Shown here one piece after another: positions 1 through 7,767 of a stretch of 64,000 nucleotides of DNA. Source of the DNA: Lachnospiraceae bacterium C6A11 (GTDB lineage: Bacteria; Bacillota; Clostridia; Lachnospirales; Lachnospiraceae); assembly GCA_000702245.1 (NCBI GenBank), contig JNKY01000019.1, positions 62,001 to 126,000 of the forward strand. The letters run 5' to 3'. The translations under genes were made by a program, and so were the position numbers. Each line of letters opens with the position of its first letter. Position 1 is the stretch's first letter. A model generated the notes under the pieces. It had not been told where the DNA came from and made no database searches. It saw only the letters and a program-made list of their open reading frames with translations.

Positions 1-53
1 TCAAAAATTGTATATTATAGCTAAAAAATTATATATGGAAGGGGAGCGAATAA

Positions 54-308
54 ATGGAAAAAGAACAGATCGAGAAGGAACTTAAAGAACTTATAGGCGA
101 AGTAATGCCGGAGATCGAAGATGTTGATTTTAATGCGGATATCGAGCAGGAATATGGGGTTAACTCGATATCGATCATAAAGCTCATCGTTGCAGCAGAG
201 AATAAGTTTGGAGTAGAGTTTACAGATTACGAGCTGGCTTTGGATAACTATTCTACATTCCGTAATTTTGCAGATCTGCTCAGCAAGAAGATGGACGATC
301 TTGACTAA
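54..308 (+). CDS. Acyl/peptidyl carrier protein
   Basis: Small acidic carrier protein of 84 residues that would hold an acyl or aminoacyl group on a 4'-phosphopantetheine arm. The attachment residue is Ser38 in Y-G-V-N-S-I, a variant of the usual D-S-L/I. A GGAAGGGGAG ribosome site sits just before the ATG. The next gene starts 20 bases after the stop and a phosphopantetheinyl transferase follows, so I infer a dedicated natural-product or lipid pathway whose other genes lie left of the window, not housekeeping fatty-acid synthesis. The carrier fold is confident; the substrate is not known. Confidence 0.9.
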   Translation: MEKEQIEKELKELIGEVMPEIEDVDFNADIEQEYGVNSISIIKLIVAAENKFGVEFTDYELALDNYSTFRNFADLLSKKMDDLD

Positions 309-328
309 TTAGGAGGAGGCATAAGACT

Positions 329-1390
329 ATGGCAAATATCAAAAAACTACCGGTTACTTACCCTATGATCACCTCGTGGCAGTGGCATGCTACACTTTTC
401 TCAATCCTTTCGGATGATGATAATGCTAAGAAGTGGATATTCAGTAACTATATCCAGCTGAGATGCTACAATATTCAGGAGATATTTACGGGTGATGATA
501 TGCTCCTTGCAGACATTATGCCTGGAAGCAGTTCTCTTAAGGAATGTCCTTATCTCATTACATCGATCATGACAAAGCAGCAGATTGAGAGCTATACAGG
601 AAATATCATTGATTTCATCATTAAGACCATCGATCTTGATGGATATGTATATGGTGTATTTGATGAGGCAAGGATTCTCAGTGATTACGATGTTGATTAC
701 AAGTTCCCTCATGAGCTTTTCATCTATGGTTACAATATGGATGAGGAAGTTTTCTATGTAGGCGACTTCACATTCAAGGATCATTATTCATATAATACTG
801 TTTCTTTCGCGGATATCGAGAAGGGCTACAGTGTTATTACAGCAGGCGATGATCACATGTTCAAGGATGATTACAAGGGAACAAGAGGTCTCTATGTTAT
901 TTTCAAGAACAGTGATACACCTTACTATGATGTTGATCTTTCTTACATCAGAGATACACTTCGCGAGTATCTTAATTCCGTAGATACAAAGAATCATTTC
1001 AGGATGATGAGAAACAGATTCACAGATACAACCTTCGGAATCAATGTTTATGACCGCGTACTTGCAAGAATAAACGAGCAGACCTCAAAGGATGAGCCTG
1101 ATTTCGATATCAGAGCGCTTCATCTGATGTACGATCATAAGGTGCTTATGTTTGAAAGAATCAAATACCTTATGGCAAATGGCTATCTCGATTACAATGA
1201 AGACCTTATTAAGTCATATTCTGTAGTAGTTAAGAATATGCTTGCAGCACGTAACCTCCTCATCAAGATTTCTATCAATGGAAATGTTGCTGAGGCACAG
1301 AAGTTCAAATCTTACTTTGCAATAGCTAAGGAGAAGGAGCTTGGCGTTCTTCTTGAGGTGCTTGCAGAGCTTGACAGAAAACTCAGCTAA
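329..1390 (+). CDS. Carrier-pathway protein of unknown function, faintly BtrH-like
   Basis: A 353-residue soluble protein with no signal peptide or membrane span. The N-terminus (S-W-Q-W-H-A-T-L-F-S-I-L, then W-I-F-S-N-Y-I-Q-L) and a block near residues 130-150 (H-E-L-F-I-Y-G-Y-N, V-G-D-F) recall the cysteine-protease-like fold of butirosin protein BtrH, which moves an acyl group from a carrier protein. In BtrH-like proteins a cysteine sits in the first block; here that place holds Ser, Trp or His, so the activity may be lost or changed. The C-terminal half is helical and charged. An AGGAGG site precedes the ATG. The gene lies between the carrier protein and the PPTase, probably in one transcript. 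The family assignment is weak and the function is not established. Confidence 0.55.
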   Translation: MANIKKLPVTYPMITSWQWHATLFSILSDDDNAKKWIFSNYIQLRCYNIQEIFTGDDMLLADIMPGSSSLKECPYLITSIMTKQQIESYTGNIIDFIIKTIDLDGYVYGVFDEARILSDYDVDYKFPHELFIYGYNMDEEVFYVGDFTFKDHYSYNTVSFADIEKGYSVITAGDDHMFKDDYKGTRGLYVIFKNSDTPYYDVDLSYIRDTLREYLNSVDTKNHFRMMRNRFTDTTFGINVYDRVLARINEQTSKDEPDFDIRALHLMYDHKVLMFERIKYLMANGYLDYNEDLIKSYSVVVKNMLAARNLLIKISINGNVAEAQKFKSYFAIAKEKELGVLLEVLAELDRKLS

Positions 1391-1453
1391 ATACAAATAA
1401 TATATGATTGCAGACCGGGAGCTTCTCGGTCTGTAGTCATGTTAAGATACAAA

Positions 1454-2236
1454 ATGAACACAGGAATATACATATACAGAATTGAAAAAGAATACATTGA
1501 GGCTCATCTTGATGAGTTGATCGCGGCACTTCCGGAGTGGCGGAGGAAGAAGGCTGAGAAGCTTCGGAGGACCGAGAGTAAGGTGGTTTCTGTTGCGGCA
1601 GGAAGCCTGCTTTATCATGTCCTTGATAAGGAATACGGTATTTCCGCTGAGGGGCTGGATATAAAGGAAGGGCCAAGCGGCAAGCCTGAGTCGGACAAGG
1701 TGTTCTTCAATATCTCGCATTCAGGCGAATACATCGCTCTGGCTGTATCTGATAAGAAGATCGGTATTGATATAGAATACAAGGATGACCGCGGAGGACG
1801 TGTTGCAAAGCGCTTCTTCACGGAGGAAGAGACACGTTTTATTCAAGGCAATAGCGAAAACGGCGTAGAAGAAAGTGATGGCAACGATGAACAGAAAGAT
1901 AGAGATGGTTCTATATATAGTGAGCAGGATATTATAAAGTGGTCTGACATAGAGGTACAGAAGAGATTCAGGAAGATATGGACCATGAAGGAGAGCGCTA
2001 TCAAGCTTCTTGGAGCAGGACTGTCAATACCTCTTAAAAAGATTCCTGTTGATCCGATCGGAGATACAGTGGATATTTCTGCCTTGCCCGAATTTGGCAT
2101 GAACAAAGCGCGGTTTCTATGCTATGAGTTCGAGGGAAACGATAAAATGGACTATTCTGTGGCTGTTTGTGCGGAAAATATCCAAAAAAATACAGTAAAA
2201 TATATACAATATTATGGATGTATATTTTCTGAATAA
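1454..2236 (+). CDS. 4'-phosphopantetheinyl transferase, Sfp type
   Basis: Transfers the phosphopantetheine arm of coenzyme A to the serine of a carrier protein, giving the active holo form. Visible family motifs: G-K-P, F-N-I-S-H-S-G, the magnesium-binding G-I-D-I-E near residue 104, and W-T-M-K-E-S-A-I-K-L-L-G near 176. About 30 acidic residues (roughly 130-160) are inserted between the two metal motifs, unlike compact Sfp proteins. The natural partner is the carrier protein at the window start. An in-frame ATG at 1439 is possible. I prefer 1454 because the protein then begins like other family members, but neither start has a good ribosome site. A CAGACCG/CGGTCTG hairpin at 1411-1433 lies just upstream. 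Confidence 0.88.
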   Translation: MNTGIYIYRIEKEYIEAHLDELIAALPEWRRKKAEKLRRTESKVVSVAAGSLLYHVLDKEYGISAEGLDIKEGPSGKPESDKVFFNISHSGEYIALAVSDKKIGIDIEYKDDRGGRVAKRFFTEEETRFIQGNSENGVEESDGNDEQKDRDGSIYSEQDIIKWSDIEVQKRFRKIWTMKESAIKLLGAGLSIPLKKIPVDPIGDTVDISALPEFGMNKARFLCYEFEGNDKMDYSVAVCAENIQKNTVKYIQYYGCIFSE

Positions 2237-2321
2237 ATGTTATAATATTGTTGATAGTAAAAGGGTTGCGCAAACTCCGTGAACCGCGAAATATCAGATA
2301 AAAAGAAGAGAGATAAGATAT

Positions 2322-2954
2322 ATGAAAAAAACAACCGGAAAAACAAGAAAATACAATACAGGGACATACATCATCGGTATGTCGGTATTCTTTGTTATCA
2401 TGCTTCTGGTTGTTATTATTGATTTTAACAGACTTTTCGTAAAGCCTGAGGATCTTAACAGTGTTGTTAAGAAGGGCGGTAAGCCTCATGCCGGCGATTA
2501 TGTTTCGGTTGAAGTGGCAATGTACGACAAGCCTATGGCTTATGCCGAGGCTAACTACAAGCTTTATGGCATCATTCCGTCGGGTAGGGAGTATTATTAT
2601 ATATTCCAGCTTGATAATGGCGCTTATATTTCACTTTCGGTTAGAAAGGATATTGCCGATAAGCTTGAGGGCTTTGAAAATGGCAAGGCACGTGGCACGG
2701 TTACTGTGACCGGTGAGATCGAAAAGATGAATGATGAGATCCAGGATTACTATACAAAGACACTTGGATACTTTGGAGTAGGCGATGAGGGGAACACGAC
2801 GGTATATAATCTTACGATTGATGCAACGGATTCGGTTCTTGCGGCCTGGATACTGATAATCGTTTCGCTTATATTTATGCTTTTATTCGCGTTTATGCTG
2901 GTAAGAGCTATAAACTTCAAGAAAAGGATGCTTGAGGAGAATAAGGAAGAATAG
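2322..2954 (+). CDS. Two-span membrane protein of unknown function
   Basis: A 210-residue protein with a basic N-terminus, one membrane span at about residues 17-36, an external domain of about 135 residues, and a second span at about 175-197 followed by a charged cytoplasmic tail. The external domain is beta-rich by eye (V-S-V-E-V-A-M-Y, Y-Y-Y-I-F-Q-L-D-N-G, G-T-V-T-V-T-G-E-I) and could be an OB-like fold, but I see no catalytic motif. It follows the PPTase by 85 bases, a gap that contains a TATAAT box at 2241, so it may have its own promoter. A strong terminator follows. I do not recognise the family. Confidence 0.7.
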   Translation: MKKTTGKTRKYNTGTYIIGMSVFFVIMLLVVIIDFNRLFVKPEDLNSVVKKGGKPHAGDYVSVEVAMYDKPMAYAEANYKLYGIIPSGREYYYIFQLDNGAYISLSVRKDIADKLEGFENGKARGTVTVTGEIEKMNDEIQDYYTKTLGYFGVGDEGNTTVYNLTIDATDSVLAAWILIIVSLIFMLLFAFMLVRAINFKKRMLEENKEE

Positions 2955-2963
2955 TCATTTATA

Positions 2964-2992
2964 GGAATACGGAGAGTGCGTATTCCTTTTTT
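2964..2992 (+). terminator. Rho-independent terminator
   Basis: Perfect 8-bp stem GGAATACG/CGTATTCC (2964-2971 with 2979-2986), a 7-base loop, then six T. It ends the transcript of the two-span membrane protein. Confidence 0.9.
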
Positions 2993-3067
2993 GTTGCGCT
3001 TTTGTTATATATTACGGACTATAATGTTCGTGTAGGCTTGATGATGCTGGTATATAAGGAGGATAAG

Positions 3068-5434
3068 ATGAGTGGAAATACTATAATAGGCAAAAGAAAA
3101 GAAGCATACAGGAGCGCTGAGAAGACCCTGAAGAGAGACCGCGTTATGAAGGATAGATTCAGGGAGCTTAATGCTGCCATTCCTCCAAGAAAGAGGAAGA
3201 CTCCACTCACTGAAGAGGAGATCAGGAATCTCCGCACAAAATATATAAGTGCTATAACAATTGTCAGTGAAAGGCTTGATACATTTGATACAAACCTTAA
3301 GAATATTAAGAACAATCAGGCGGAGCTGAAAAAGAGTAAGGCTGAGTATGATTATCTTTCAAAGCTCAGAAAGACAATGAGTAAGGACCTGAAGGTCATA
3401 GATATTTCTATAAAGGAGAAAAAATATCCTACAGTTACCCAGCTTTATGAGAATTCCAGAGCGGATTACATAGAGCTTGATCTTTCGGATGCAAAGAAGT
3501 TCGGTGGAGGAATGAGTGAACGCCTTAAGATTTCCTTGGATGGAGAGGGTGGAAAGAAGCAGGATGGCTTCTTTACTGTTTCAAAGAAGGGCAAGACGCT
3601 GACTGCAAGTGTGAATGAACATCAGCAGAAGATGATCGATAAATACGGTGAATATGCAAAGCGATTCTGTAATTCGGATGGTTATCTTATGATGAATGTT
3701 CTTGTGAATTACGGACGTGATATTTGCAGAAAGGCGATGTTCAGAAAAGACGAGATGTTTCTTGAAGGCGCAGACCCGTTTGAACTGGGAATGGCAAAAA
3801 ATAAGCTTAAAACATTTTTCAAAAAACTTAAGATAAAGGATGTAACCGAAATTCAGAAGGACATCTGTATTCGGACAATAGATCAGAAGATCACTGATCC
3901 TGAAAGCTATATGGCATTTTTGGATCTGTTGGGTGGAACGGCGAAGATAGATAATGCACTTGGTATCCAGAAAGTTGCCGGTATTAATGCTGTTTCCAAG
4001 GTTGATAAGAGGAATTCGGCGATGTCAATGATGGCAGAGCTTATTGGCTGTGGAAAGCTTGTTGCAGGATCGAAGAATCTTCATGTAAGAGACAAGGCTA
4101 CGGGAAAGGTATTTTCAGGAACCTTTATGGAGAATGCAGAGGGTGTGGACAGCTTCTCTTCAAAGGCTGATGATATAAAGAAGATGGGAGGACTAACACC
4201 GAACAATCTTGAAGGATCAATAGGGCTCTACAGAGATACTGCAAATCTTCAGATACTTGACTGGCTGTGTGGCAATGTTGACAGACACCAGGGAAATATG
4301 TTCTATAAGTTCGATGATAACGGGAATGTTATCGGACTTATGGGTATTGATAATGATGCCTGCTTTGGACGCAGGCAGAGCGGAGCGGTTCAGACAGGCT
4401 ATCACCTTGAAAACATGATGGTCATACCGGAGAAAACGGCCAATATGGTAATGGCAATGGATCAGGAGCAGCTTAAGCTGATGCTTTACGGTTATGACCT
4501 GAACAATCAGGAGGTTAATAACGCTGTTAAAAGACTAAATGAACTGAAGGCAAAGCTCACAGCTGATAAAGAGTATTTTAAAGATAAGCCTTTTGGTTAT
4601 GTAGAACAGGGCAGGCTCAAGGTTGTGACCGATGATGAACTTGGTCGGCTTTCACTTTTTGGCGAGCTTGGTTTTGGTGTGCCTCTTAATGACAGTAAAA
4701 ATATTAAACAGGGAAGTAAAAATAAGAACCTCTTCCAGACTATCGCAAAAATGTCAATCAATGGATTTGCTTTAACCAACGGGATTATGAATCTGCGTGA
4801 AAATATATTTCAGAACTGCGCAAATACACATATAACAGCCAGGATGGAGATGAATAAGCTTGTTACGGCTATGGATGAGAGTAGCAGAAAAACCTACAAT
4901 CCTTCCGGGGCATTTGACAATGTAAGAAATACACTGAATGATTGTATGAGATCAATCAATAACAGTGCCGGAATGTTTATAGTTCAGAAGCGCAATGGAA
5001 TGGTGAGTGTGAATGAGGCCACAGTTGATATGGTTATGGAAAAAATCAACACGGCTATAAAGGGCTGTGATGATTATATTGCTACCAAGGATACGGCAAA
5101 GATAATGAAAAAGTCGAAAACAAGCAATTCTTATATCAGACTTAAGCTTGCAAATGACTCGAAGAAATATCTTGTGAGCTGTAAAAAAGCCCTGGAGGAA
5201 ATGGTTGTGAAATCGAATCTTATGGATGAACAGGCGGCTAAGTTTCCAGAGATAAAGAAGAAGGGTAAAAAGGAAGCTAAGGAAATAAGAGATAAATATG
5301 AGGTTGAGAAGCAGAAGATGCTGGGTCAGATGAATAAACAGCCTGAAGTGAAACAGAACGGGCAACAAGTACAAAATGCGTCATTAAAGAATGATGAAGA
5401 GAAAAAGAGTGTTAAGGGCGGAATGATTAAATAA
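3068..5434 (+). CDS. Large protein with PI4K-II-like kinase core
   Basis: A 788-residue cytoplasmic protein whose centre matches the layout of type II phosphatidylinositol 4-kinases and their relatives. Seen: an N-lobe strand block (D-G-F-F-T-V-S near residue 180), a helix with A-E-L-I-G near 320, a hinge-like F-M-E-N-A-E-G-V-D near 355, the catalytic loop G-N-V-D405-R-H407-Q-G-N410, and the metal motif G-I-D428-N-D. Compare D-R-G-N-D-N-W and A-I-D-N-G in the eukaryotic kinase. About 180 lysine-rich, probably coiled-coil residues precede the core and about 280 helical residues follow it. The start at 3068 is chosen for its AAGGAGG site; a TATAAT box lies at 3020. Whether it phosphorylates a lipid, a protein or nothing is unknown. 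It appears to be alone in its transcript. Confidence 0.72.
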   Translation: MSGNTIIGKRKEAYRSAEKTLKRDRVMKDRFRELNAAIPPRKRKTPLTEEEIRNLRTKYISAITIVSERLDTFDTNLKNIKNNQAELKKSKAEYDYLSKLRKTMSKDLKVIDISIKEKKYPTVTQLYENSRADYIELDLSDAKKFGGGMSERLKISLDGEGGKKQDGFFTVSKKGKTLTASVNEHQQKMIDKYGEYAKRFCNSDGYLMMNVLVNYGRDICRKAMFRKDEMFLEGADPFELGMAKNKLKTFFKKLKIKDVTEIQKDICIRTIDQKITDPESYMAFLDLLGGTAKIDNALGIQKVAGINAVSKVDKRNSAMSMMAELIGCGKLVAGSKNLHVRDKATGKVFSGTFMENAEGVDSFSSKADDIKKMGGLTPNNLEGSIGLYRDTANLQILDWLCGNVDRHQGNMFYKFDDNGNVIGLMGIDNDACFGRRQSGAVQTGYHLENMMVIPEKTANMVMAMDQEQLKLMLYGYDLNNQEVNNAVKRLNELKAKLTADKEYFKDKPFGYVEQGRLKVVTDDELGRLSLFGELGFGVPLNDSKNIKQGSKNKNLFQTIAKMSINGFALTNGIMNLRENIFQNCANTHITARMEMNKLVTAMDESSRKTYNPSGAFDNVRNTLNDCMRSINNSAGMFIVQKRNGMVSVNEATVDMVMEKINTAIKGCDDYIATKDTAKIMKKSKTSNSYIRLKLANDSKKYLVSCKKALEEMVVKSNLMDEQAAKFPEIKKKGKKEAKEIRDKYEVEKQKMLGQMNKQPEVKQNGQQVQNASLKNDEEKKSVKGGMIK

Positions 5435-5451
5435 ATGTCTGAAAAAACCTC

Positions 5452-5480
5452 TTGACAGAGATGATAAACGTTGATACAAT
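5452..5480 (+). promoter_or_regulatory. Sigma-A promoter of the tRNA pair
   Basis: TTGACA (5452-5457), a 17-base spacer and TACAAT (5475-5480). This near-consensus promoter lies 30 bases before the tRNA-Arg gene. Confidence 0.88.
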
Positions 5481-5509
5481 AACAAGGCTGTCAGGGAAAA
5501 CTGACAAAT

Positions 5510-5583
5510 GTGCGTTTAGCTCAGCTGGATAGAGCGTTTGGCTACGGACCAAAAGGTCGGGGGTTCGAATCCTCTAACGCACG
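5510..5583 (+). tRNA. tRNA-Arg (ACG)
   Basis: Complete cloverleaf: acceptor GTGCGTT pairs with AACGCAC, D stem GCTC/GAGC, anticodon stem TTTGG/CCAAA around loop CTACGGA, T loop TTCGAAT. The anticodon ACG (inosine at the wobble base after deamination) reads CGN arginine codons. No CCA is encoded. Confidence 0.95.
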
Positions 5584-5653
5584 TTAAAAAAATTACTTGC
5601 ATTTTACAGCGGGTTGTAATATAATCCGATTTGTTGCGAAAGTAATTAAATAT

Positions 5654-5726
5654 TGGGCTATCGCCAAATGGTAAGGCACTGGACTCTGACTCCAGCATTT
5701 TCAAGGTTCGAATCCTTGTAGCCCAG
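5654..5726 (+). tRNA. tRNA-Gln (CTG)
   Basis: Acceptor TGGGCTA pairs with TAGCCCA, D stem GCC/GGC, anticodon stem CTGGA/TCCAG around loop CTCTGAC, T stem CAAGG/CCTTG. The anticodon is CTG for CAG codons, and the CCA end is not encoded. It is probably transcribed with tRNA-Arg 70 bases upstream. The GatCAB genes further on could supply its glutamine by amidating Glu-tRNA. Confidence 0.94.
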
Positions 5727-5732
5727 CTATCA

Positions 5733-5760
5733 AACCTCGGAATTTTTTCCGGGGTTTTTT
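5733..5760 (+). terminator. Terminator of the tRNA transcript
   Basis: Eight-pair stem AACCTCGG/CCGGGGTT (one G-T pair), an 8-base loop, and six T starting just after the tRNA-Gln gene. Confidence 0.88.
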
Positions 5761-5800
5761 GTTGCGTATTTGTTATCAATATGATGATATCATTTTAGTC

Positions 5801-6031
5801 ATGGCTTCCGGTGAATTTGAGAAGACGCTTATTTCGAAGAATGATCCGAAGAAATATATTTCTTCGCAGAAGGTTGCTGAGATGGCTGAAAACGAGATGA
5901 AGATGAAAGAGGTTGCGAGAAGCGTTAATAACCTTGATAACGAGGTACCTAAGAAGGATAATTCGCTGATCATCAATAAGAATACGAATAAGAAAGAGAG
6001 TGTAAGCAGAGGCTCATCATTTAGCAAATAA
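5801..6031 (+). CDS. Small charged orphan protein, possibly a gene remnant
   Basis: An open frame of 76 residues, Lys/Glu/Asn-rich with a Ser-rich end (S-R-G-S-S-F-S-K). No membrane span, signal or cysteine pair is visible. There is no ribosome site before ATG 5801, which argues against strong expression. It is bounded by terminators on both sides. It may be the surviving C-terminal piece of a larger Lys-rich protein like the kinase-core protein upstream, which also ends in a disordered lysine-rich tail, but I find no convincing residue match between them. Confidence 0.35.
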   Translation: MASGEFEKTLISKNDPKKYISSQKVAEMAENEMKMKEVARSVNNLDNEVPKKDNSLIINKNTNKKESVSRGSSFSK

Positions 6032-6059
6032 GAGGTATTAATAAGCTGTATTTGTGGCA

Positions 6060-6095
6060 GAATCCCCGGGATATTTTTCGGGGATTCTTCTTTTG
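6060..6095 (+). terminator. Rho-independent terminator
   Basis: Perfect 9-bp stem GAATCCCCG/CGGGGATTC (6060-6068 with 6079-6087), a 10-base loop, then a T-rich tract. Confidence 0.88.
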
Positions 6096-6096
6096 T

Positions 6097-6125
6097 TTGT
6101 TATATGGCTGTAATCGTGCTATAAT
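6097..6125 (+). promoter_or_regulatory. Sigma-A promoter of cvfB
   Basis: TTGTTA (6097-6102), a 17-base spacer and the consensus TATAAT (6120-6125), directly after the preceding terminator and 77 bases before the cvfB start. Confidence 0.72.
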
Positions 6126-6201
6126 ACGGTGCAAGTGTTGAAATCTTTTCGGATGTCACATAACAATATAGTATATATGAATATACAAAAAGGAGGACGG
6201 C

Positions 6202-7026
6202 ATGGTACTTGGAACATGGAATGAGCTGAAGTTCAGTAAAAGGACTGATTTTGGAATCTATCTTACGGATGGCGAGACGGAGGTGCTTCTTCCGCTAAAG
6301 CAGGTTCCGGCAGGATTTAAGGATGGAGATAAGCTGAGTGTATTTATCTACAGAGATTCTTCGGACAGACTTATCTCGACAGTCAATAAGCCGCTTATCG
6401 AGCTTGGACAGATAAAAAAGCTTACGGTAAAGAATGTAACTAATCACGGTGCTTATCTTGACTGGGGGCTTGAGAAGGACCTTCTTCTTCCGTATAAAGA
6501 GCAGACTGCAAAGGTGGAAGAAGGCAGAAGTTATCTCGTAAGGCTTTATGAGGACAAGACTCACAGGCTCTGTGCATCGATGAGGCTTTATGGTTTCCTT
6601 AAGCAGAATGATAAATACGAGAAGGGCACACACGTTACCGGAACGGTTTATGAATACAGAAAGGGTCTCGGAGCCTTCGTGGCAATCGATGATGAATACT
6701 ACGGAATGATACATGAATCTGAAGTGTTCAGCCGGGTTGAGGTTGGTGATGAGGTTCATGCAAGAGTAGTGAAGCGTCGCCCTGATGGCAAGACTGATCT
6801 TGCTCTGCGCGAGGAGGTTTATGTACAGAGAATATCGGATTCAGAGATGGTATTTGATATTATAAAGAGCTACGGTGGCACTCTTCCGTTTGATGACAAG
6901 GCAGATAAGGAACTTATCCGGACAGAGTTTGGTATCAGCAAGAATGCATTTAAGAGAGCAGTCGGACATCTCCTGAAGGAGAAGAAGATAGTTATCGAGG
7001 AAGGCAAGATACGTATCGTTGAATAA
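6202..7026 (+). CDS. cvfB: CvfB family S1-domain RNA-binding protein
   Basis: A 274-residue cytoplasmic protein made of several S1-like OB folds followed by a C-terminal winged helix (about residues 215-274, containing F-G-I-S-K-N-A-F-K-R-A-V-G). This is the order in CvfB/YitL proteins, which bind RNA and influence virulence and stress genes in staphylococci and streptococci. The S1 blocks can be followed at I-Y-L-T-D-G, G-A-Y-L-D-W-G and G-A-F-V-A-I-D-D. An AGGAGG site precedes the ATG. It stands alone behind its own promoter. The target RNAs in this organism are unknown. Confidence 0.88.
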   Translation: MVLGTWNELKFSKRTDFGIYLTDGETEVLLPLKQVPAGFKDGDKLSVFIYRDSSDRLISTVNKPLIELGQIKKLTVKNVTNHGAYLDWGLEKDLLLPYKEQTAKVEEGRSYLVRLYEDKTHRLCASMRLYGFLKQNDKYEKGTHVTGTVYEYRKGLGAFVAIDDEYYGMIHESEVFSRVEVGDEVHARVVKRRPDGKTDLALREEVYVQRISDSEMVFDIIKSYGGTLPFDDKADKELIRTEFGISKNAFKRAVGHLLKEKKIVIEEGKIRIVE

Positions 7027-7147
7027 AGAAGCGATGAAGCGGTAATACATTCCTACATACGATTATTAAGTGATAAAAACGTTATACAAAACGTGATTTA
7101 GATAAGAATCAAGAAAGGGCGGTACAGACAGTACCGGGTTAAAAAAG

Positions 7148-7525
7148 ATGAAAGAAATAATTAGTACAGATAAGGCTCCTGCAGCAATCGGACCATATTC
7201 ACAGGCAGTTAAGGTTGGAAACCTTTTATTCACTTCAGGTCAGATTCCAATCGACCCTGCAACAAATACACTTGTAGAGGGCGGTATCGAGGTTCAGGCA
7301 CGCCGTGTTATGGAAAACGTTAAAGCTATACTTACTGCAAGAGGTGCAGGTATGGATAATATCGTTAAGACAGTTGTATTTATAAAGGATATGAACGACT
7401 TCACCAAGGTTAATGAGATCTATGCAGAGTATTTCACAGGAAACTATCCGGCACGCTCATGCGTTGAAGTTGCACGCCTCCCGAAGGATGTCCTCATCGA
7501 GATGGAAGCAATCGCTGAAATATAA
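7148..7525 (+). CDS. ridA: RidA family enamine/imine deaminase
   Basis: Hydrolyses reactive 2-aminoacrylate and other enamines released by PLP enzymes, protecting those enzymes. The full 125-residue family length is present with the signature T-S-G-Q-I, the substrate-binding arginine in Y-P-A-R-S, and the end E-M-E-A-I-A. A small GGTAC/GTACC hairpin (7121-7135) lies between an AAAGGG tract and the ATG; folded, it would bring a purine tract nearer the start. The gene is monocistronic by spacing. Confidence 0.95.
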   Translation: MKEIISTDKAPAAIGPYSQAVKVGNLLFTSGQIPIDPATNTLVEGGIEVQARRVMENVKAILTARGAGMDNIVKTVVFIKDMNDFTKVNEIYAEYFTGNYPARSCVEVARLPKDVLIEMEAIAEI

Positions 7526-7536
7526 TTATTTTATTT

Positions 7537-7594
7537 AATACACATGTGTTTGCGAAGGCGTATTTTACTACAACTGAGCGAATACATGTGTATT
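7537..7594. repeat. Long hairpin downstream of ridA
   Basis: Sixteen to seventeen nearly complementary bases (AATACACATGTGTTTGCG against CGAATACATGTGTATT, with G-T pairs) surround a loop of about 24 bases. No clean T tract follows, so it could be an mRNA 3' protector or a weak terminator. Confidence 0.55.
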
Positions 7595-7607
7595 TATTAA
7601 TTTCTGC

Positions 7608-7636
7608 TTGCATCTACCGATGAAGTATGTTAAAGT
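7608..7636 (+). promoter_or_regulatory. Likely promoter of rpsF-ssb-rpsR
   Basis: TTGCAT, a 17-base spacer and TAAAGT. The fit is moderate but the position is right, just ahead of the structured leader. Confidence 0.45.
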
Positions 7637-7668
7637 AAATGCTCGTGATATATTCAATTATATTCCTT

Positions 7669-7741
7669 GCTCCTGAAAGCACTCGGTTTGAGTAACTGAA
7701 GGAAGTTGCGGAGGCAGGTGAGATTCCGGCCACTCAGGAGC
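7669..7741 (+). promoter_or_regulatory. Structured rpsF leader, candidate S6:S18 autoregulatory site
   Basis: The 5' untranslated region closes with an 8-bp stem GCTCCTGA/TCAGGAGC (7669-7676 with 7734-7741). Inside are small hairpins ACTC/GAGT and AACT/AGTT and a purine-rich arm ending in ATTCCGGCC. The stem ends 11 bases before the ribosome site of rpsF. Ribosomal proteins S6 and S18 are known to bind a leader of their own mRNA that copies their 16S site and contains a CCG bulge. I infer the same role here from position and the CCG, without an alignment. Confidence 0.5.
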
Positions 7742-7767
7742 CATTAGTCCATAAGGAGGTGCAAGAC

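Noticed and set aside
2034-2489. Minus-strand 151-codon frame across the PPTase and membrane-protein genes
   Set aside because: It overlaps two plus-strand genes with clear features and has no ribosome site or recognisable domain.
3068-5434. HipA-type toxin kinase
   Set aside because: There is no HipB-like partner gene, and the I-D-N-D and D-R-H-Q-G-N motifs fit PI4K-II-like kinases better than HipA.
7669-7741. Cobalamin riboswitch, suggested by GGTGAGATTCCGGC followed by CCACT
   Set aside because: The region is far too short, lacks the other conserved B12-box parts, and the downstream operon encodes ribosomal proteins and SSB.
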